Positions 9,356 through 21,219 of a DNA stretch of 64,000 nt are shown piece by piece (within the stretch, counting starts at the first letter, position 1; each line of letters opens with the position of its first letter). The notes under the pieces are model-generated. The model searched no databases and was not told where the DNA came from. It worked only from the letters and a program-made list of their open reading frames with translations. The translations under genes were made by a program, and so were the position numbers. Source of the stretch: Kallotenue papyrolyticum (GTDB lineage Bacteria; Chloroflexota; Chloroflexia; Chloroflexales; Kallotenuaceae); the NCBI RefSeq assembly GCF_000526415.1, contig NZ_JAGA01000003.1, forward strand, positions 186,001-250,000, in the 5' to 3' direction.

Positions 9356-10057
9356 ATGTCTGAGCACAACCTTCCAGATGTACCGCCGGAAAATCTGCCC
9401 CGTCGGCAGATCTTCCATCCGGCCACCAACACCATTGCTCGGGTCAGCATCTTTGGCGGCCTGTTCTTTGTAGCAGCGCTGGTCGCCATTCTGGGCAAAC
9501 TCAACGTCTCGCCCTATCTGAATCGGGCCAACGTCGAGATCGACCAACCCGTGCCCTTCAGCCACGAGCACCACGTCTCGGGGCTGGGCATCAGCTGTTT
9601 GTACTGCCACACAACCGTTGAGCAATCGTCGTTTGCCGGCATGCCGGCTACAGAAACCTGCATGAGCTGCCATTCGCAGATCTGGACCAACGCCGAGATG
9701 CTCGAACCGGTACGCGAAAGTTTCGAAACCGGCATTCCAATCGCCTGGAACCGGGTCTATGATCTACCTGATCATGTCTACTTCAACCACAGCATGCACG
9801 TCCAGAAGGGTATCGGCTGCGCTACCTGCCATGGCCGTGTCGATCAGATGCCGCTGATGCGCAAAGCCCAACCACTGACCATGCAATGGTGTTTGGATTG
9901 CCATCGCGAGCCCGAGAAGTACGTTCGCCCGCGCGAAGAAGTGTTGAACATGGCCTATGTGCCACCGGCCAACCAGCTCGAGCTGGGCCGCCGGCTGGTC
10001 GAGGAATACCAGATCAACAAGAAGCTGCTCACCGACTGCTGGACCTGCCATAGGTGA
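9356..10057 (+). CDS. actA: Alternative complex III, pentaheme cytochrome c subunit ActA
   Basis: This 233-residue protein has five CXXCH heme sites, in order CLYCH, CMSCH, CATCH, CLDCH and CWTCH, the set expected for ActA. One N-terminal transmembrane helix (about residues 27-47, VSIFGGLFFVAALVAILG) anchors it to the membrane. ActA is thought to pass electrons from the iron-sulfur/quinol part of alternative complex III toward the monoheme ActE. It is the first gene of a long co-directional operon and lies 6 bp before actB. Confidence 0.95.
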   Translation: MSEHNLPDVPPENLPRRQIFHPATNTIARVSIFGGLFFVAALVAILGKLNVSPYLNRANVEIDQPVPFSHEHHVSGLGISCLYCHTTVEQSSFAGMPATETCMSCHSQIWTNAEMLEPVRESFETGIPIAWNRVYDLPDHVYFNHSMHVQKGIGCATCHGRVDQMPLMRKAQPLTMQWCLDCHREPEKYVRPREEVLNMAYVPPANQLELGRRLVEEYQINKKLLTDCWTCHR

Positions 10058-10063
10058 TGTGAT

Positions 10064-13000
10064 ATGACAAGCGACCAGCACCAATCTCGTCTCGACCTTG
10101 CTGCGATCCGCGCGCGGCTGGAGGGCCAGCGCGGACCACAGTTTTGGCGCAGCCTCGAAGAACTGGCGGAGACCGAAGCCTTCCAGACCCTGCTGCAGCA
10201 GGAATTTCCGCGGCAGTCGATCGGTCTGAACGGTTCGATGAGCCGCCGCAACTTTTTGAAACTGATGGGCGCATCGCTGGCACTGGCCGGGCTGACCGGC
10301 TGTACCACTGCCCCGCCACAGAAGATCGTGCCCTATGTGCGCGCGCCCGAAAACGTTGTGCCGGGCAAGCCGCTCTTTTTCGCTACGGCCATGCCCTTCA
10401 ACGGCTATGGTCTCGGCCTGCTGGCCGAGAGCCATATGGGCCGTCCCACCAAGGTCGAGGGCAATCCGCAGCATCCCGCCAGCCTGGGCGCGACCAACAG
10501 CTTCGCGCAGGCATCGGTGTTGACGCTGTACGATCCCGATCGTTCGCAGGCCGTGCTCTACCTGGGCCGCATCAGCACTTGGGAAGCGTTTCTGGGAGCA
10601 CTGGCAGGCCAGTTGCAGGCGCAGCGGCTCTCCGGCGGCGCCGGGCTGCGCATCCTGACCGAAACGGTGACCTCGCCGACGCTGGCGGCGCAGATCCAGG
10701 CGCTGCTGGCGCAGTTCCCGCAGGCGCGCTGGTATCAGTATCAACCGATCAACGACGACAACAAATTCGAAGGGGCGCGCCTGGCCTTCGGCGAGCCGGT
10801 GAACACGGTGTACCGCTTTGATCAGGCCCAGCGCATCCTGTCGCTCGATGCCGACTTCTTGTTTGATGAAGCAGGCCACATCCGCTATGCGCGTGACTTC
10901 GCCGAGCGACGCCGCGTCCTAGCTGACCGCACCGAGATGAACCGGCTCTACGTCGCGGAAAGCTCCCTGACAATCACCGGCTCGATGGCTGACCACCGCT
11001 GGCCGGTCCGCGCCAGTGAGATCCCCCTGCTGGCGCGCGCGCTGGCGGCGCGCCTGGGCGTGGCCGGAGTGAGCGATGGCGGCCTGCCCCAAGGCTTTGC
11101 CGCGGAATGGCTGGATGCGCTGGTGCGCGATCTGCAGAGCGCGCGCGGCGCCAGCATCGTGCTGGCCGGTCGGCAGCAGCCGCCGGTGGTGCATGCCCTG
11201 GTGCATGCCATCAACCAGGCCCTGGGCAACATCGGCCAGACCGTGATCTACACCGAGCCGGTCGAGGCCAATCCGGTCAACCAGACCGAGCAACTGCGCC
11301 AGCTGGTGCAAGAGATGAATGCCGGCCAGGTCAGCATGCTGGTGATCCTGGGCGGTAATCCGGTGTACTACGCCCCCGCCGATCTCCAGTTCGAGCAGGC
11401 GTTGCAGCAGAAGGTCGCCTTCCGTGTGCACCTGGGGCTCTACGCCGACGAAACCGCGGCGCTGTGCCAGTGGCACGTGCCCGAAACGCACTTCCTGGAG
11501 AGCTGGAGCGACGTGCGCGCCTTCGACGGCACCGCCTCGATCATTCAGCCGCTGATCCTGCCGCTCTACGAGAACAAGTCGGCGCATGAGCTGCTGGCCG
11601 CCATGCTTGGCCAGAGCGGTCAGAGCACCTACGATATCGTGCGCGCCTACTGGCAGGAGCAGAACCTGCCGGGCGACTTCGAGCAGACCTGGCAGCAGGC
11701 CGTCCATGATGGCGTTGTGCCCAACAGTGCCAGCCCCACGCGTCAGGTCAGCCTGCGCGGCGATGCCGTGGCCCAGGCGGCCGCGCAGATCGGCGCGCCG
11801 CCCGCCGATCAGCTTGAAGTGGTCTTCCAGCCCGATACCACGATTTGGGATGGCCGTTTCGCCAACAACGGCTGGTTGCAGGAGCTGCCCAAGCAGATCA
11901 GCAAGCTGACCTGGGACAACGCCGTCCTGCTCAGCCCGGCGACCGCCGAGCGTTTGGGCGTAACCAACCAGGATCTGGTTGAGTTGCAACTGGGGAACCA
12001 GCGCGTGCGTGGCGCGGTCTGGATCGTGCCCGGGCAGGCCAACAACAGCGTGACGGTCACACTGGGGTATGGACGGGTGCTGGGTGGCCGCGTCGCCGAG
12101 GAGCTGGGCTACAACGCCTACCTGCTGCGCACGACAGCCGCGCCCTGGATCGCCACGGGCCTGGCCCTGACGCCTACCGGTGCGCGCTATCGCCTGGCCG
12201 TGACCCAGGAGCACTACGCGCTCGAGGGCCGTGATCTGGTGCGCGCCGGCACACTGGAGGAGTTCATCGCCCATCCGGACTTCGTGCATGCGGGCGGCGC
12301 GCACGGGCCCGCGCCGGCAGAAGGCGAACACGAACCCGGTACCGCAAAGACCGAAGAGCATATTCCATCGCTCTACCCGGAGTACGACTACAGCCAGGGC
12401 TACGCCTGGGCGATGGTGATCGACCTGAACACCTGCATCGGCTGCGGCGCTTGCACGATTGCCTGCATGGCCGAGAACAACATCCCGATCGTCGGCAAGG
12501 ACCAGGTGCTCAACAGCCGCGAAATGCACTGGATCATGGTCGATCAGTACTTCGCAGGCGACCTGGACAACCCGCTGCTCTACCATCAGCCGCGGCCCTG
12601 CATGCACTGCGAGAAAGCGCCGTGCGAGCCGGTCTGTCCGGTCAATGCAACGGTTCACAGCCCCGAGGGCCTCAACGACATGGTCTATAACCGCTGCGTG
12701 GGCACGCGCTACTGCTCTAACAACTGTCCGTACAAGGTGCGGCGCTTCAACTTCTTCGACTATCAGCAGCGCGACGTCCCGGTGCTGAAGTTGTGGCGCA
12801 ATCCGGACGTTACCGTGCGCGCACGCGGCGTGATGGAGAAATGCACCTACTGCATCCAGCGCATCAACCAGGCGCGCTACCAAGCTGAACGCGAGAATCG
12901 GCCGATCCAGGATGGCGATATCCTGACCGCCTGCCAACAGGTCTGCCCGACCCAGGCGATCATCTTCGGCAACGTGAACGACCCGAACAGTCAGGTGCGA

Positions 13001-13117
13001 CGCCTCAAGGATCAGCCCCACAACTATGGGATGTTGGCCGAGGAGTTGGGCACGCAGCCACGCACGACGTATCTGGCCAAACTGCGCAATCCCAACCCCG
13101 AACTCAGGACGGAGTGA
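10064..13117 (+). CDS. actB: Alternative complex III, molybdopterin-like/iron-sulfur fusion subunit ActB
   Basis: This 1017-residue subunit joins a molybdopterin-oxidoreductase-like region (about 90-720) to a ferredoxin region (about 780-1000), the fused arrangement known from Chloroflexia. A twin-arginine signal, [19 protein letters not shown] with RR at 61-62, sits unusually deep, after a 58-residue leader, as is normal for ActB. Four cysteine clusters are visible: [11 protein letters not shown] from Cys791, [24 protein letters not shown] with a later CTYC, and CQQVC. They fit three 4Fe-4S and one 3Fe-4S cluster. Family members bind no molybdenum cofactor. It probably couples quinol oxidation at ActC to the ActA hemes. 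Confidence 0.95.
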   Translation: MTSDQHQSRLDLAAIRARLEGQRGPQFWRSLEELAETEAFQTLLQQEFPRQSIGLNGSMSRRNFLKLMGASLALAGLTGCTTAPPQKIVPYVRAPENVVPGKPLFFATAMPFNGYGLGLLAESHMGRPTKVEGNPQHPASLGATNSFAQASVLTLYDPDRSQAVLYLGRISTWEAFLGALAGQLQAQRLSGGAGLRILTETVTSPTLAAQIQALLAQFPQARWYQYQPINDDNKFEGARLAFGEPVNTVYRFDQAQRILSLDADFLFDEAGHIRYARDFAERRRVLADRTEMNRLYVAESSLTITGSMADHRWPVRASEIPLLARALAARLGVAGVSDGGLPQGFAAEWLDALVRDLQSARGASIVLAGRQQPPVVHALVHAINQALGNIGQTVIYTEPVEANPVNQTEQLRQLVQEMNAGQVSMLVILGGNPVYYAPADLQFEQALQQKVAFRVHLGLYADETAALCQWHVPETHFLESWSDVRAFDGTASIIQPLILPLYENKSAHELLAAMLGQSGQSTYDIVRAYWQEQNLPGDFEQTWQQAVHDGVVPNSASPTRQVSLRGDAVAQAAAQIGAPPADQLEVVFQPDTTIWDGRFANNGWLQELPKQISKLTWDNAVLLSPATAERLGVTNQDLVELQLGNQRVRGAVWIVPGQANNSVTVTLGYGRVLGGRVAEELGYNAYLLRTTAAPWIATGLALTPTGARYRLAVTQEHYALEGRDLVRAGTLEEFIAHPDFVHAGGAHGPAPAEGEHEPGTAKTEEHIPSLYPEYDYSQGYAWAMVIDLNTCIGCGACTIACMAENNIPIVGKDQVLNSREMHWIMVDQYFAGDLDNPLLYHQPRPCMHCEKAPCEPVCPVNATVHSPEGLNDMVYNRCVGTRYCSNNCPYKVRRFNFFDYQQRDVPVLKLWRNPDVTVRARGVMEKCTYCIQRINQARYQAERENRPIQDGDILTACQQVCPTQAIIFGNVNDPNSQVRRLKDQPHNYGMLAEELGTQPRTTYLAKLRNPNPELRTE

Positions 13118-13120
13118 GGT

Positions 13121-14539
<1,419 letters not shown>

Positions 14540-14581
14540 TGGCACGCTTCAGGCAAGCCTTTGTCACACAGGTGTGGACGT

Positions 14582-15145
14582 ATGCACACGCATGACCATT
14601 CGCATGCTGATGCCCACCCGGCGCTCTATGGTTTGATGGCCGAATTCGACCGTCCCGAAGATCTGGTCGAAGCGGCACGCCGGGCGCGCGAGGCCGGCTA
14701 TACGCGCATGGACGCCTATACGCCCTTTCCGGTGCATGGCCTGGATGAAGCGCTGGGCCTGCGCCGGACACGCCTGCCGCTGGTGGTGCTGATCGGCGGC
14801 ATTGTTGGCGCGATCAGCGGCTATGCGCTGCAGTACTGGACCTCGGTGATCGACTACCCGCTCAACATCGGCGGGCGCCCCTACCATAGCTGGCCGGCCT
14901 TTATTCCGGTAACGTTCGAAACGACCGTGCTGTTTGCCGCCTTTGCCGCGGTGCTGGGCATGCTGGCACTCAACGGTCTGCCGATGCCCTACCATCCGGT
15001 TTTCAACGCGCCGCGCTTCGAGCTGGCTTCGCGCAGCCATTTCTTTCTATGCATCGAAGCCAAGGATCCGCGTTTTGATGAGCAGCGGACCCGGCAGTTT
15101 CTGGAAAGCCTGCAGCCGCACGGCGTCTATGATGTCGAGCCATAA
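14582..15145 (+). CDS. actD: Alternative complex III subunit ActD (DUF3341)
   Basis: This 187-residue protein is the DUF3341-type ActD. A cytoplasmic N-terminal part (ALYGLMAEFDRPEDLVEAAR, then TRMDAYTPFPVHGLDEALGL) is followed by two transmembrane helices (about 65-85 and 110-132) and a C-terminal tail with AKDPRFD. Its His-rich start MHTHDHSHADAH could bind a metal, but that is only compositional. I use ATG 14582, with AGGTGTGG just before it, rather than the upstream TTG 14561. It lies between the two NrfD-like subunits' genes, as in other alternative complex III operons. Confidence 0.93.
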   Translation: MHTHDHSHADAHPALYGLMAEFDRPEDLVEAARRAREAGYTRMDAYTPFPVHGLDEALGLRRTRLPLVVLIGGIVGAISGYALQYWTSVIDYPLNIGGRPYHSWPAFIPVTFETTVLFAAFAAVLGMLALNGLPMPYHPVFNAPRFELASRSHFFLCIEAKDPRFDEQRTRQFLESLQPHGVYDVEP

Positions 15146-15182
15146 GTCGCGCAAGCGCCGGCGTATCAATCGAGGAAGCAGC

Positions 15183-15833
15183 ATGACACGCACGAGGCAA
15201 CCAACGCTCCGGACCAGACGATCCCGTCGCCTGCTTGGGGTTGCCTGGCTGGGACTCTGCCTGACTCTGACGGCAGGGTGCGCCTACAACATGTACCATC
15301 AGCCGCGCTACGACCCGTACGAGTCGAGTGAGCTGTTCGAGGACGGCACTTCGGCCCGCCCGCTGCCCGAGGGCACGGTCGCGCGGGGCCAATTGCGCGT
15401 CGATACCGCGCTATATGCGGGCAAGGATGCTAACGGCGAGCACGTGAGCGCGTTTCCCTTCCCAATCACTGCGGACGTGCTCACCCGTGGCCAGCAGCGC
15501 TACAACGCCTACTGCGCGCCCTGCCATGGGCTGAGCGGCTACGGCAATGGCATGATCGTCGAGCGCGGCTTCAGCCCGCCATCCTCGTTCCATACGGATC
15601 GGTTGCGCAATGCACCGGTCGGCTACTACTACGATGTGATTACCAACGGCTTTGGCCGGATGTATTCCTATGCCAGCCGGATACAGCCGGGCGATCGCTG
15701 GGCGATCGTAGCCTATATTCGAGCGCTGCAGCTCAGCCAGAACGCCTCGGTCAACGACCTGTCGCCTGAGGAACGGCAACAGCTGCAGGGATCGCAACAA
15801 CAGGGATCACAACCACAGGAAACACAGCCATGA
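15183..15833 (+). CDS. actE: Alternative complex III, monoheme cytochrome c lipoprotein ActE
   Basis: This 216-residue cytochrome has one heme site, CAPCH at 111-115, and a likely axial Met in GFGRMYSY. The N-terminus is a lipoprotein signal with lipobox LTAG before Cys33, so it should be anchored on the outer face of the membrane. ActE is the electron exit of the complex toward the cytochrome c domain of the oxidase. ATG 15183 follows GAGGAAG (15172-15178). The C-terminus ends in Gln-rich repeats (QGSQQQGSQPQETQ). It overlaps actF by ATGA at 15830-15833. Confidence 0.93.
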   Translation: MTRTRQPTLRTRRSRRLLGVAWLGLCLTLTAGCAYNMYHQPRYDPYESSELFEDGTSARPLPEGTVARGQLRVDTALYAGKDANGEHVSAFPFPITADVLTRGQQRYNAYCAPCHGLSGYGNGMIVERGFSPPSSFHTDRLRNAPVGYYYDVITNGFGRMYSYASRIQPGDRWAIVAYIRALQLSQNASVNDLSPEERQQLQGSQQQGSQPQETQP

Positions 15834-17011
15834 TCCAAACCGCCGGAGCATCTAGCGGGTTGCAGCGCATGCAGCGCCTGGCACTGGTCGCCGGCGTGAT
15901 CGGCCTGGTGCTCTGCGCTGTGGGCGCATTGCTCAACCCGACTCAATTCTTCCAATCCTATCTGTTTGCCTACCTCTTCTGGCTGGGGCTGGCCCTGGGC
16001 TCGCTCGGCTTTGCCATGCTGCAACATCTGACCGGTGGCGGCTGGGGGCTGGTTACGCGCCGGCTGTTTGAATCCGGAGCGCTGACCATTCCGCTGATGG
16101 CGCTCCTGTTTGTGCCCTTGCTGCCGGGCATTCCCACACTCTACGAATGGGCACGGCCGGAGGTGGTCAACAACGATCCGCTGCTGCAACAGAAGCAACC
16201 CTATCTCAACGTTGGCTTCTTCGTTGTGCGCGCCGTGATCTATTTTGCCGCCTGGATCGCGCTGGCACTGCTGCTCAACCGCTGGTCACTGCGCCAGGAT
16301 CGCCAGGATGATCCCTGGCTGCTGCGCCGTCTGCGGCTGCTCAGCGCTTGGGGCTTGATCATCTACTTCCTGACCATGACCTTCGCTTCGTTCGACTGGG
16401 CCATGTCGCTCGAGCCGCACTGGTACTCGACGATCTACGGCGCGATCGTGGTCATGGGCCAGGCCCTGACGACGCTGGCGTTTATCATCATCATCACGCG
16501 TATGCTGGCCACGCAGCCACCGTTGGCCGGGGTGATCCGCCAGCAGCACTTCCACGACCTGGGCAACCTGTTGCTGGCCTTTGTGATGTTGTGGACCTAT
16601 ATGAGCTTCTCGCAGTTCCTGATCATCTGGTCCGGCAACATCCCGGAAGAGGTCACCTGGTATCTGCATCGCATGGCCGGCGGCTGGCAGTGGATCGCCG
16701 CGTTGCTGGTTCTGTTCCATTTCTTTCTTCCTTTCTTCTTGCTGTTATTGCGCTCGACCAAGCTCAACGCCGGGCGCCTGGCGGCGCTGGCCGGTGGGCT
16801 GCTGGTGGTGCACCTGCTGGTGGTCTTCTGGCTGGTGATGCCGTCGTTCCATCACGAGGGCGTGCATGTGCACTGGCTGGATCTGGCCGCGCCACTAGGC
16901 ATCGGTGGGCTATGGCTGGCCGCCTTTGTCTGGCTCCTTAGCCGGCGACCGCTGATCCCGCCGCATGATCCGCGCCTGGCGACGCTCAACAACCATGCTC
17001 ATGCTCATTAG
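15830..17011 (+). CDS. actF: Alternative complex III, second NrfD-like membrane subunit ActF
   Basis: This 393-residue integral membrane protein has about ten predicted helices and is the second NrfD-type subunit of alternative complex III. Recognisable stretches are FASFDWAMSLEPHWYSTIYG near residue 184 and FSQFLIIWSGNIPEEVTWY near residue 260. Its start codon overlaps the actE stop. The short C-terminal tail ends NNHAHAH. Electron and proton roles are inferred from family structures. Confidence 0.93.
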   Translation: MIQTAGASSGLQRMQRLALVAGVIGLVLCAVGALLNPTQFFQSYLFAYLFWLGLALGSLGFAMLQHLTGGGWGLVTRRLFESGALTIPLMALLFVPLLPGIPTLYEWARPEVVNNDPLLQQKQPYLNVGFFVVRAVIYFAAWIALALLLNRWSLRQDRQDDPWLLRRLRLLSAWGLIIYFLTMTFASFDWAMSLEPHWYSTIYGAIVVMGQALTTLAFIIIITRMLATQPPLAGVIRQQHFHDLGNLLLAFVMLWTYMSFSQFLIIWSGNIPEEVTWYLHRMAGGWQWIAALLVLFHFFLPFFLLLLRSTKLNAGRLAALAGGLLVVHLLVVFWLVMPSFHHEGVHVHWLDLAAPLGIGGLWLAAFVWLLSRRPLIPPHDPRLATLNNHAHAH

Positions 17012-17032
17012 CAGGCGCGAAGGGTAGTAACC

Positions 17033-17596
17033 ATGAGTCAGGACCAACATACCCATGAACCGCAGCCGGCGGAGAATCCGGAGATCGAACACGAGGAGAG
17101 CGATGTTCCTGCCGGTCGCATCGCCACGCTGTTGATCGGCTTATTGGCCGGCGTCGCGATGGTGGCGCTGGTGCTGTGGGGCGCCTTTATCCTGCTGGAG
17201 CGACAGGCTCAGCGCAGCGATATCGTGCGTTCGCCGCTGATCACTACGCCGGTGGTGCCGCCTGAACCACAGCTGCAGGCCGTGCCTAGCCGCGACTGGC
17301 AGCAGATGCTGGCCGAGGAAACAGAGCGGCTGAATAGCTATGGCTGGATCAATCAGAGCGCCGGGACAGTGCACATTCCGATCGAGCGCGCCATGGAGCT
17401 GACGCTGGAACGCGGGCTGCCCGTACGGCCGGACGCGACGGCGCAACCCGCAGGGCAGATGCCGGGCCTGGATAATGGGTATAATCTTGACAGTAGCGGT
17501 GGTATCGAACCGACAACGCCCGGCGGATCGATCAACACCTATATTCCCAGATCGATCCCGGTACCACAACCTACTGCTCCAGCAGCCGAAGAATGA
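17033..17596 (+). CDS. One-helix respiratory-operon protein of unknown function
   Basis: I do not recognise a named family. The 187-residue protein has an acidic, His-containing cytoplasmic start (about 1-25), one transmembrane helix (about 30-54, TLLIGLLAGVAMVALVLWGA) and an extracytoplasmic tail. The tail holds a conserved-looking segment (WQQMLAEETERLNSYGWI; then GTVHIPIERAMELTLERGLP) and a Pro/Thr-rich end. No Cys or heme motif is present. It sits 21 bp after actF, and its stop overlaps the SCO1 start (ATGATG). The context suggests an accessory subunit or assembly factor of the complex III-oxidase chain. It could correspond to the poorly conserved extra subunit of alternative complex III, but this is not proved. 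Confidence 0.8.
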   Translation: MSQDQHTHEPQPAENPEIEHEESDVPAGRIATLLIGLLAGVAMVALVLWGAFILLERQAQRSDIVRSPLITTPVVPPEPQLQAVPSRDWQQMLAEETERLNSYGWINQSAGTVHIPIERAMELTLERGLPVRPDATAQPAGQMPGLDNGYNLDSSGGIEPTTPGGSINTYIPRSIPVPQPTAPAAEE

Positions 17597-18546
17597 TGCC
17601 CCAAATGCCAGCATACCGTCGAGAGCGCAGGAGGCTTCACGCCCACAGGGCACGCCGCGCGACTATGGTCGCCTGGCTGGCGGGCTGGTGGGTGCTGGCG
17701 CTCTGTCTGGCTGCGGCCTGGCCATCAGCAGTCCACGCCAACACGGAACAGCCGCAACGGCCACCCACGCCCGACGATTTCCTGGCGGCAGCGACCTTTG
17801 AGCAACGGCTTAATGCGCAGGTGCCCGGTGAGCTGACCTTTATGAACGAACAGGGGCAGAGCGTGCGCCTGGACACGCTCTGGCAGGGCCGGCCTACCGT
17901 GCTGGTGCTGGCCTACTACAACTGCCCAACGCTCTGCCCGCTAACGCTGACCGAGCTGGCCACCAATTTGCGTGATATCAGCCTCAAACCGGGCAAGGAC
18001 TTCAACGTCGTCACCATCAGCATCGATCCGCGCGAAACATCAGCCGATGCACAGCGGACGCGCGCGCGGCTGCTGCAACTGTATGGCCAACCTCCGACCG
18101 CGGAGGGCTGGTTCTTCCTGACAGGAACCGAGGCCGCTATCCAGCGTGTAGCCGAGGCGATCGGCTTTGGCTACGCGTACGATCCAACACAGCAGCAGTA
18201 TGCGCATCCGAGCGGACTGACCGTGCTCACACCCGCAGGACGTGTGTCGCACTACTTTTACGGCATGCAATACAGTGCCAGTGACCTGCGCCTGGGCCTG
18301 GTAGAGGCATCGGCAGGCACGATCGGCTCGCCGATCGACAAGTTCCTGCTGCGCTGCTACCACTATGATCCACAGACCGGAACGTATCAACCGGTGATCA
18401 TGAACATCTTGCGCATCGCCGGAACCCTAACGGTACTGATCCTTGGCAGCGTGGTCGTCGTCCTGCTGCGACGCGAACGCGGCTACGCTAGTCATCGCCG
18501 CTCGGCCGGGGGAGCACCGGCGCACGGAAAGCACAGCGCAGGCTAG
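17593..18546 (+). CDS. SCO1/SenC-type copper chaperone for cytochrome oxidase
   Basis: This 317-residue protein delivers copper to, or reduces, the CuA site of subunit II. It has an N-terminal signal segment (about 25-47), a thioredoxin-like domain with the copper motif CPTLCP (Cys111 and Cys115) and a downstream SCO-type histidine near YAHPSG. It also has a C-terminal transmembrane helix (ILRIAGTLTVLILGSVVVVLL), so it is anchored at its C-terminus. ATG 17593 overlaps the preceding stop. Its position immediately before coxB supports a CuA-assembly role. Confidence 0.93.
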   Translation: MMPQMPAYRRERRRLHAHRARRATMVAWLAGWWVLALCLAAAWPSAVHANTEQPQRPPTPDDFLAAATFEQRLNAQVPGELTFMNEQGQSVRLDTLWQGRPTVLVLAYYNCPTLCPLTLTELATNLRDISLKPGKDFNVVTISIDPRETSADAQRTRARLLQLYGQPPTAEGWFFLTGTEAAIQRVAEAIGFGYAYDPTQQQYAHPSGLTVLTPAGRVSHYFYGMQYSASDLRLGLVEASAGTIGSPIDKFLLRCYHYDPQTGTYQPVIMNILRIAGTLTVLILGSVVVVLLRRERGYASHRRSAGGAPAHGKHSAG

Positions 18547-18555
18547 CGAGGGAGT

Positions 18556-19560
18556 ATGTGGGACTTTCTTCCAGAACAGGCTTCTTCGATCGCGCCCGAG
18601 GTTGATCGGCTCTATGCCGTCCTGATCACCCTCAGCGCGACCTTTGCCATTCCGATCATCTTCCTGATCATCTATTTTGGCATCAAATACCGTCACGGTT
18701 CGAAAGCCGATCGCTCGCGGCCGATTGCGCACCATACAGGCCTGGAACTCACCTGGATCGTGGTGCCACTGATTCTGGCCCTGGGTGTCTTCTCCTGGTC
18801 GGCGGTGCTCTTCTTCCGCATGCAGCGTCCACCAACCGATGTGCTGGAGATGCACGCGGTCGGCAAACAGTGGATGTGGAAGTTTCAGCATCCTAGCGGC
18901 CAGCGCGAGATCAATACGCTCCACGTACCTGTCGGTCAGCCGATCAAGCTGACCATGATCTCACAGGATGTAATCCATTCGTTCTATGTGCCGGCCTTCC
19001 GTGTCAAGATGGACGTGCTGCCCGGTCGCTACACCACGGTCTGGTTTGAAGCGACCAAAGCCGGCAAATACCACCTGTTCTGCGCCGAATACTGTGGCGC
19101 TGACCATTCCAGAATGATTGGCAGCGTGATCGCCATGCCGCCCGCCGACTATGAAGCCTGGCTGGCGACGGGCGGTGTGCAGACAAGTGAAGCGCCGGGC
19201 GGTTCGCTGGCAGCCCAGGGCGAACAACTCTTCCAACAATTGGGATGCAGTGGATGCCATGCCATGGGCGGCGGCGGGGTTGGGCCTTCCCTGGCCGGCA
19301 TCTACGGACAGCCTGTGCCCTTGCAGGATGGCTCGACAGTGATCGCCGACGATGCCTACATCCGCGAGTCGATCTACAACCCCAACGCCAAGATTGTCGC
19401 CGGCTATGAAGCTGTGATGCCGTCCTATCAGGGACAGATCAGTGAAGAGCAGGTGCTGCAGCTGGTCGAATACATCAAATCGCTCGGCAACGCAGAGGGA
19501 GATCAGGCGCCGGAGACGACTACACAACCCGCGGCTCCCGAAGCAACGGCGACGCCCTAA
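18556..19560 (+). CDS. coxB: Cytochrome c oxidase subunit II with fused cytochrome c (caa3 type)
   Basis: This 334-residue subunit has two N-terminal transmembrane helices and a cupredoxin domain with the CuA ligand set in FCAEYCGADHSRM (Cys176, Cys180, His184, Met187). A C-terminal cytochrome c domain carries CSGCH at 231-235 and a candidate axial Met in AVMPSYQG. The fused heme domain defines a caa3-type oxidase and would accept electrons from ActE. The C-terminal tail is Thr/Ala/Pro-rich. A GAGGGAG ribosome-binding site precedes ATG 18556. Confidence 0.96.
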   Translation: MWDFLPEQASSIAPEVDRLYAVLITLSATFAIPIIFLIIYFGIKYRHGSKADRSRPIAHHTGLELTWIVVPLILALGVFSWSAVLFFRMQRPPTDVLEMHAVGKQWMWKFQHPSGQREINTLHVPVGQPIKLTMISQDVIHSFYVPAFRVKMDVLPGRYTTVWFEATKAGKYHLFCAEYCGADHSRMIGSVIAMPPADYEAWLATGGVQTSEAPGGSLAAQGEQLFQQLGCSGCHAMGGGGVGPSLAGIYGQPVPLQDGSTVIADDAYIRESIYNPNAKIVAGYEAVMPSYQGQISEEQVLQLVEYIKSLGNAEGDQAPETTTQPAAPEATATP

Positions 19561-19572
19561 GTGAGGACTGGT

Positions 19573-21219
19573 ATGGCTGCGATCGCAACACCACACACAC
19601 GGACAAGCAACTACCTCAACGCCGACTATAGCTGGCGTTCGTGGTTGCTGACACTCGATCACAAGCGCATCGGCATCCTGTACATTGTGTCGATCACTTT
19701 CTTCTTCTTTCTGGGTGGCCTGTTCGCGACGTTGGTCCGTCTGGAACTGTTGACGCCGCCGGCCGACCTGTTCGCGGGTACAACCTATAATAAGTTGTTC
19801 AGCATGCACGGGATCATCATGGTCTTCTTCTTCCTGGTCCCATCGATTCCGGCGACGTTGGGCAACTTCCTGCTGCCGTTGATGATCGGCGCCCGCGATC
19901 TGGCCTTCCCACGCCTGAACCTAGCGAGCTGGTATGTGCTCATGCTGGGCGGCGTGTTCATGATCCTGGCAATGATTGGCGGTGGAGTGGATACCGGCTG
20001 GACCTTTTACACGCCCTTCAGCACAACCTTCTCCAACACCAATGTCTTCTATGCCGCCCTGGCGATCTTTATCGCTGGCTTTTCGTCGATCTTCACCGGC
20101 ATCAACTTCATCGTCACCGTTCATAAAATGCGCGCGCCGGGCATGACCTGGTTTCGGTTACCGCTCTTTGTCTGGTCGATGTATGCTACCAGCCTGATCA
20201 TGGTACTGGGCACGCCGGTGCTGGCGATTACGCTGGTGCTGGTTGCGCTGGAACGGATCCTGGGCATCGGTATCTTCGATCCCAGCATCGGCGGTGACGC
20301 GGTGTTGTTCCAGCATCTCTTCTGGTTCTATTCGCATCCGGCGGTGTACATCATGGTGCTGCCGGGCATGGCGGTTGTCAGCGAGGTCATTGCGGCCTTT
20401 GCACGCCGGCCAATCTTCGGCTACAAATTTGTAGCCTTTTCCAGCCTGGCGATCGCGATCATCGGCTTCCTGGTCTGGGGCCACCATATGTTTGTCAGCA
20501 GCCAGTCGATGTATGCCAGTCTGGTCTTCTCGCTGCTGAGCTACCTGGTGGCGATCCCCTCGGCGATTAAGGTCTTCAACTGGACGGCCACACTCTACAA
20601 GGGATCGATCCGCTGGCAAACGCCGATGCTCTACGCCATGGGCTTTCTGGGCCTGTTCGTGATCGGCGGTCTGACCGGTCTGTTCCTGGCGGCGCTACCG
20701 GTGGACGTACACGTGCACGACACCTACTTCGTGGTGGCGCACTTCCACTACATCATGGTCGGCGGCACGATCATGGCCTATCTAGGCGGCATCCACTACT
20801 GGTGGCCTAAGATCAGCGGGCGCATGTACTCGGAATGGCTTGGCAAGCTCTCGGCGGTGGTGATCTTCCTGGGCTTCAATCTAACCTTCTTCCCGCAGTT
20901 CATCGCGGGTTATATGGGTATGCCCCGGCGCTATGCTGCTTACGTGCCCGAATTCCAGGTGCTGAACGTACTCTCCACCGCCGGCGCGTCGATTCTGGCG
21001 GTTGGCTATCTGATGCCGCTGGTCTACCTGCTCTGGTCGTTGCGCTATGGGCCGCTCGCGCCGCCCAACCCGTGGGAGGCGACCGGTCTGGAGTGGGAAA
21101 CCTCGTCGCCGCCACCACCGCACAACTTCGCCAAGACGCCGGTGGTGACGCGTGGTCCCTACGCCTATACGCCCGAAGATGTGCATACCTTTGTACCGCA
21201 GGGGGAACTCCGTGGCTGA
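19573..21219 (+). CDS. coxA: Cytochrome c oxidase subunit I
   Basis: This 548-residue heme-copper oxidase core has the usual CuB/heme motifs: [26 protein letters not shown] and [17 protein letters not shown]. The first has Tyr-Ser in place of the Glu-containing XGHPEV form, so this is a type A2 enzyme in the standard classification. I use ATG 19573; the GTG at 19561 abuts the coxB stop, and GAGG (19563-19566) then serves as ribosome-binding site. It reduces O2 to water and pumps protons. It overlaps coxC by 8 bp. Confidence 0.96.
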   Translation: MAAIATPHTRTSNYLNADYSWRSWLLTLDHKRIGILYIVSITFFFFLGGLFATLVRLELLTPPADLFAGTTYNKLFSMHGIIMVFFFLVPSIPATLGNFLLPLMIGARDLAFPRLNLASWYVLMLGGVFMILAMIGGGVDTGWTFYTPFSTTFSNTNVFYAALAIFIAGFSSIFTGINFIVTVHKMRAPGMTWFRLPLFVWSMYATSLIMVLGTPVLAITLVLVALERILGIGIFDPSIGGDAVLFQHLFWFYSHPAVYIMVLPGMAVVSEVIAAFARRPIFGYKFVAFSSLAIAIIGFLVWGHHMFVSSQSMYASLVFSLLSYLVAIPSAIKVFNWTATLYKGSIRWQTPMLYAMGFLGLFVIGGLTGLFLAALPVDVHVHDTYFVVAHFHYIMVGGTIMAYLGGIHYWWPKISGRMYSEWLGKLSAVVIFLGFNLTFFPQFIAGYMGMPRRYAAYVPEFQVLNVLSTAGASILAVGYLMPLVYLLWSLRYGPLAPPNPWEATGLEWETSSPPPPHNFAKTPVVTRGPYAYTPEDVHTFVPQGELRG

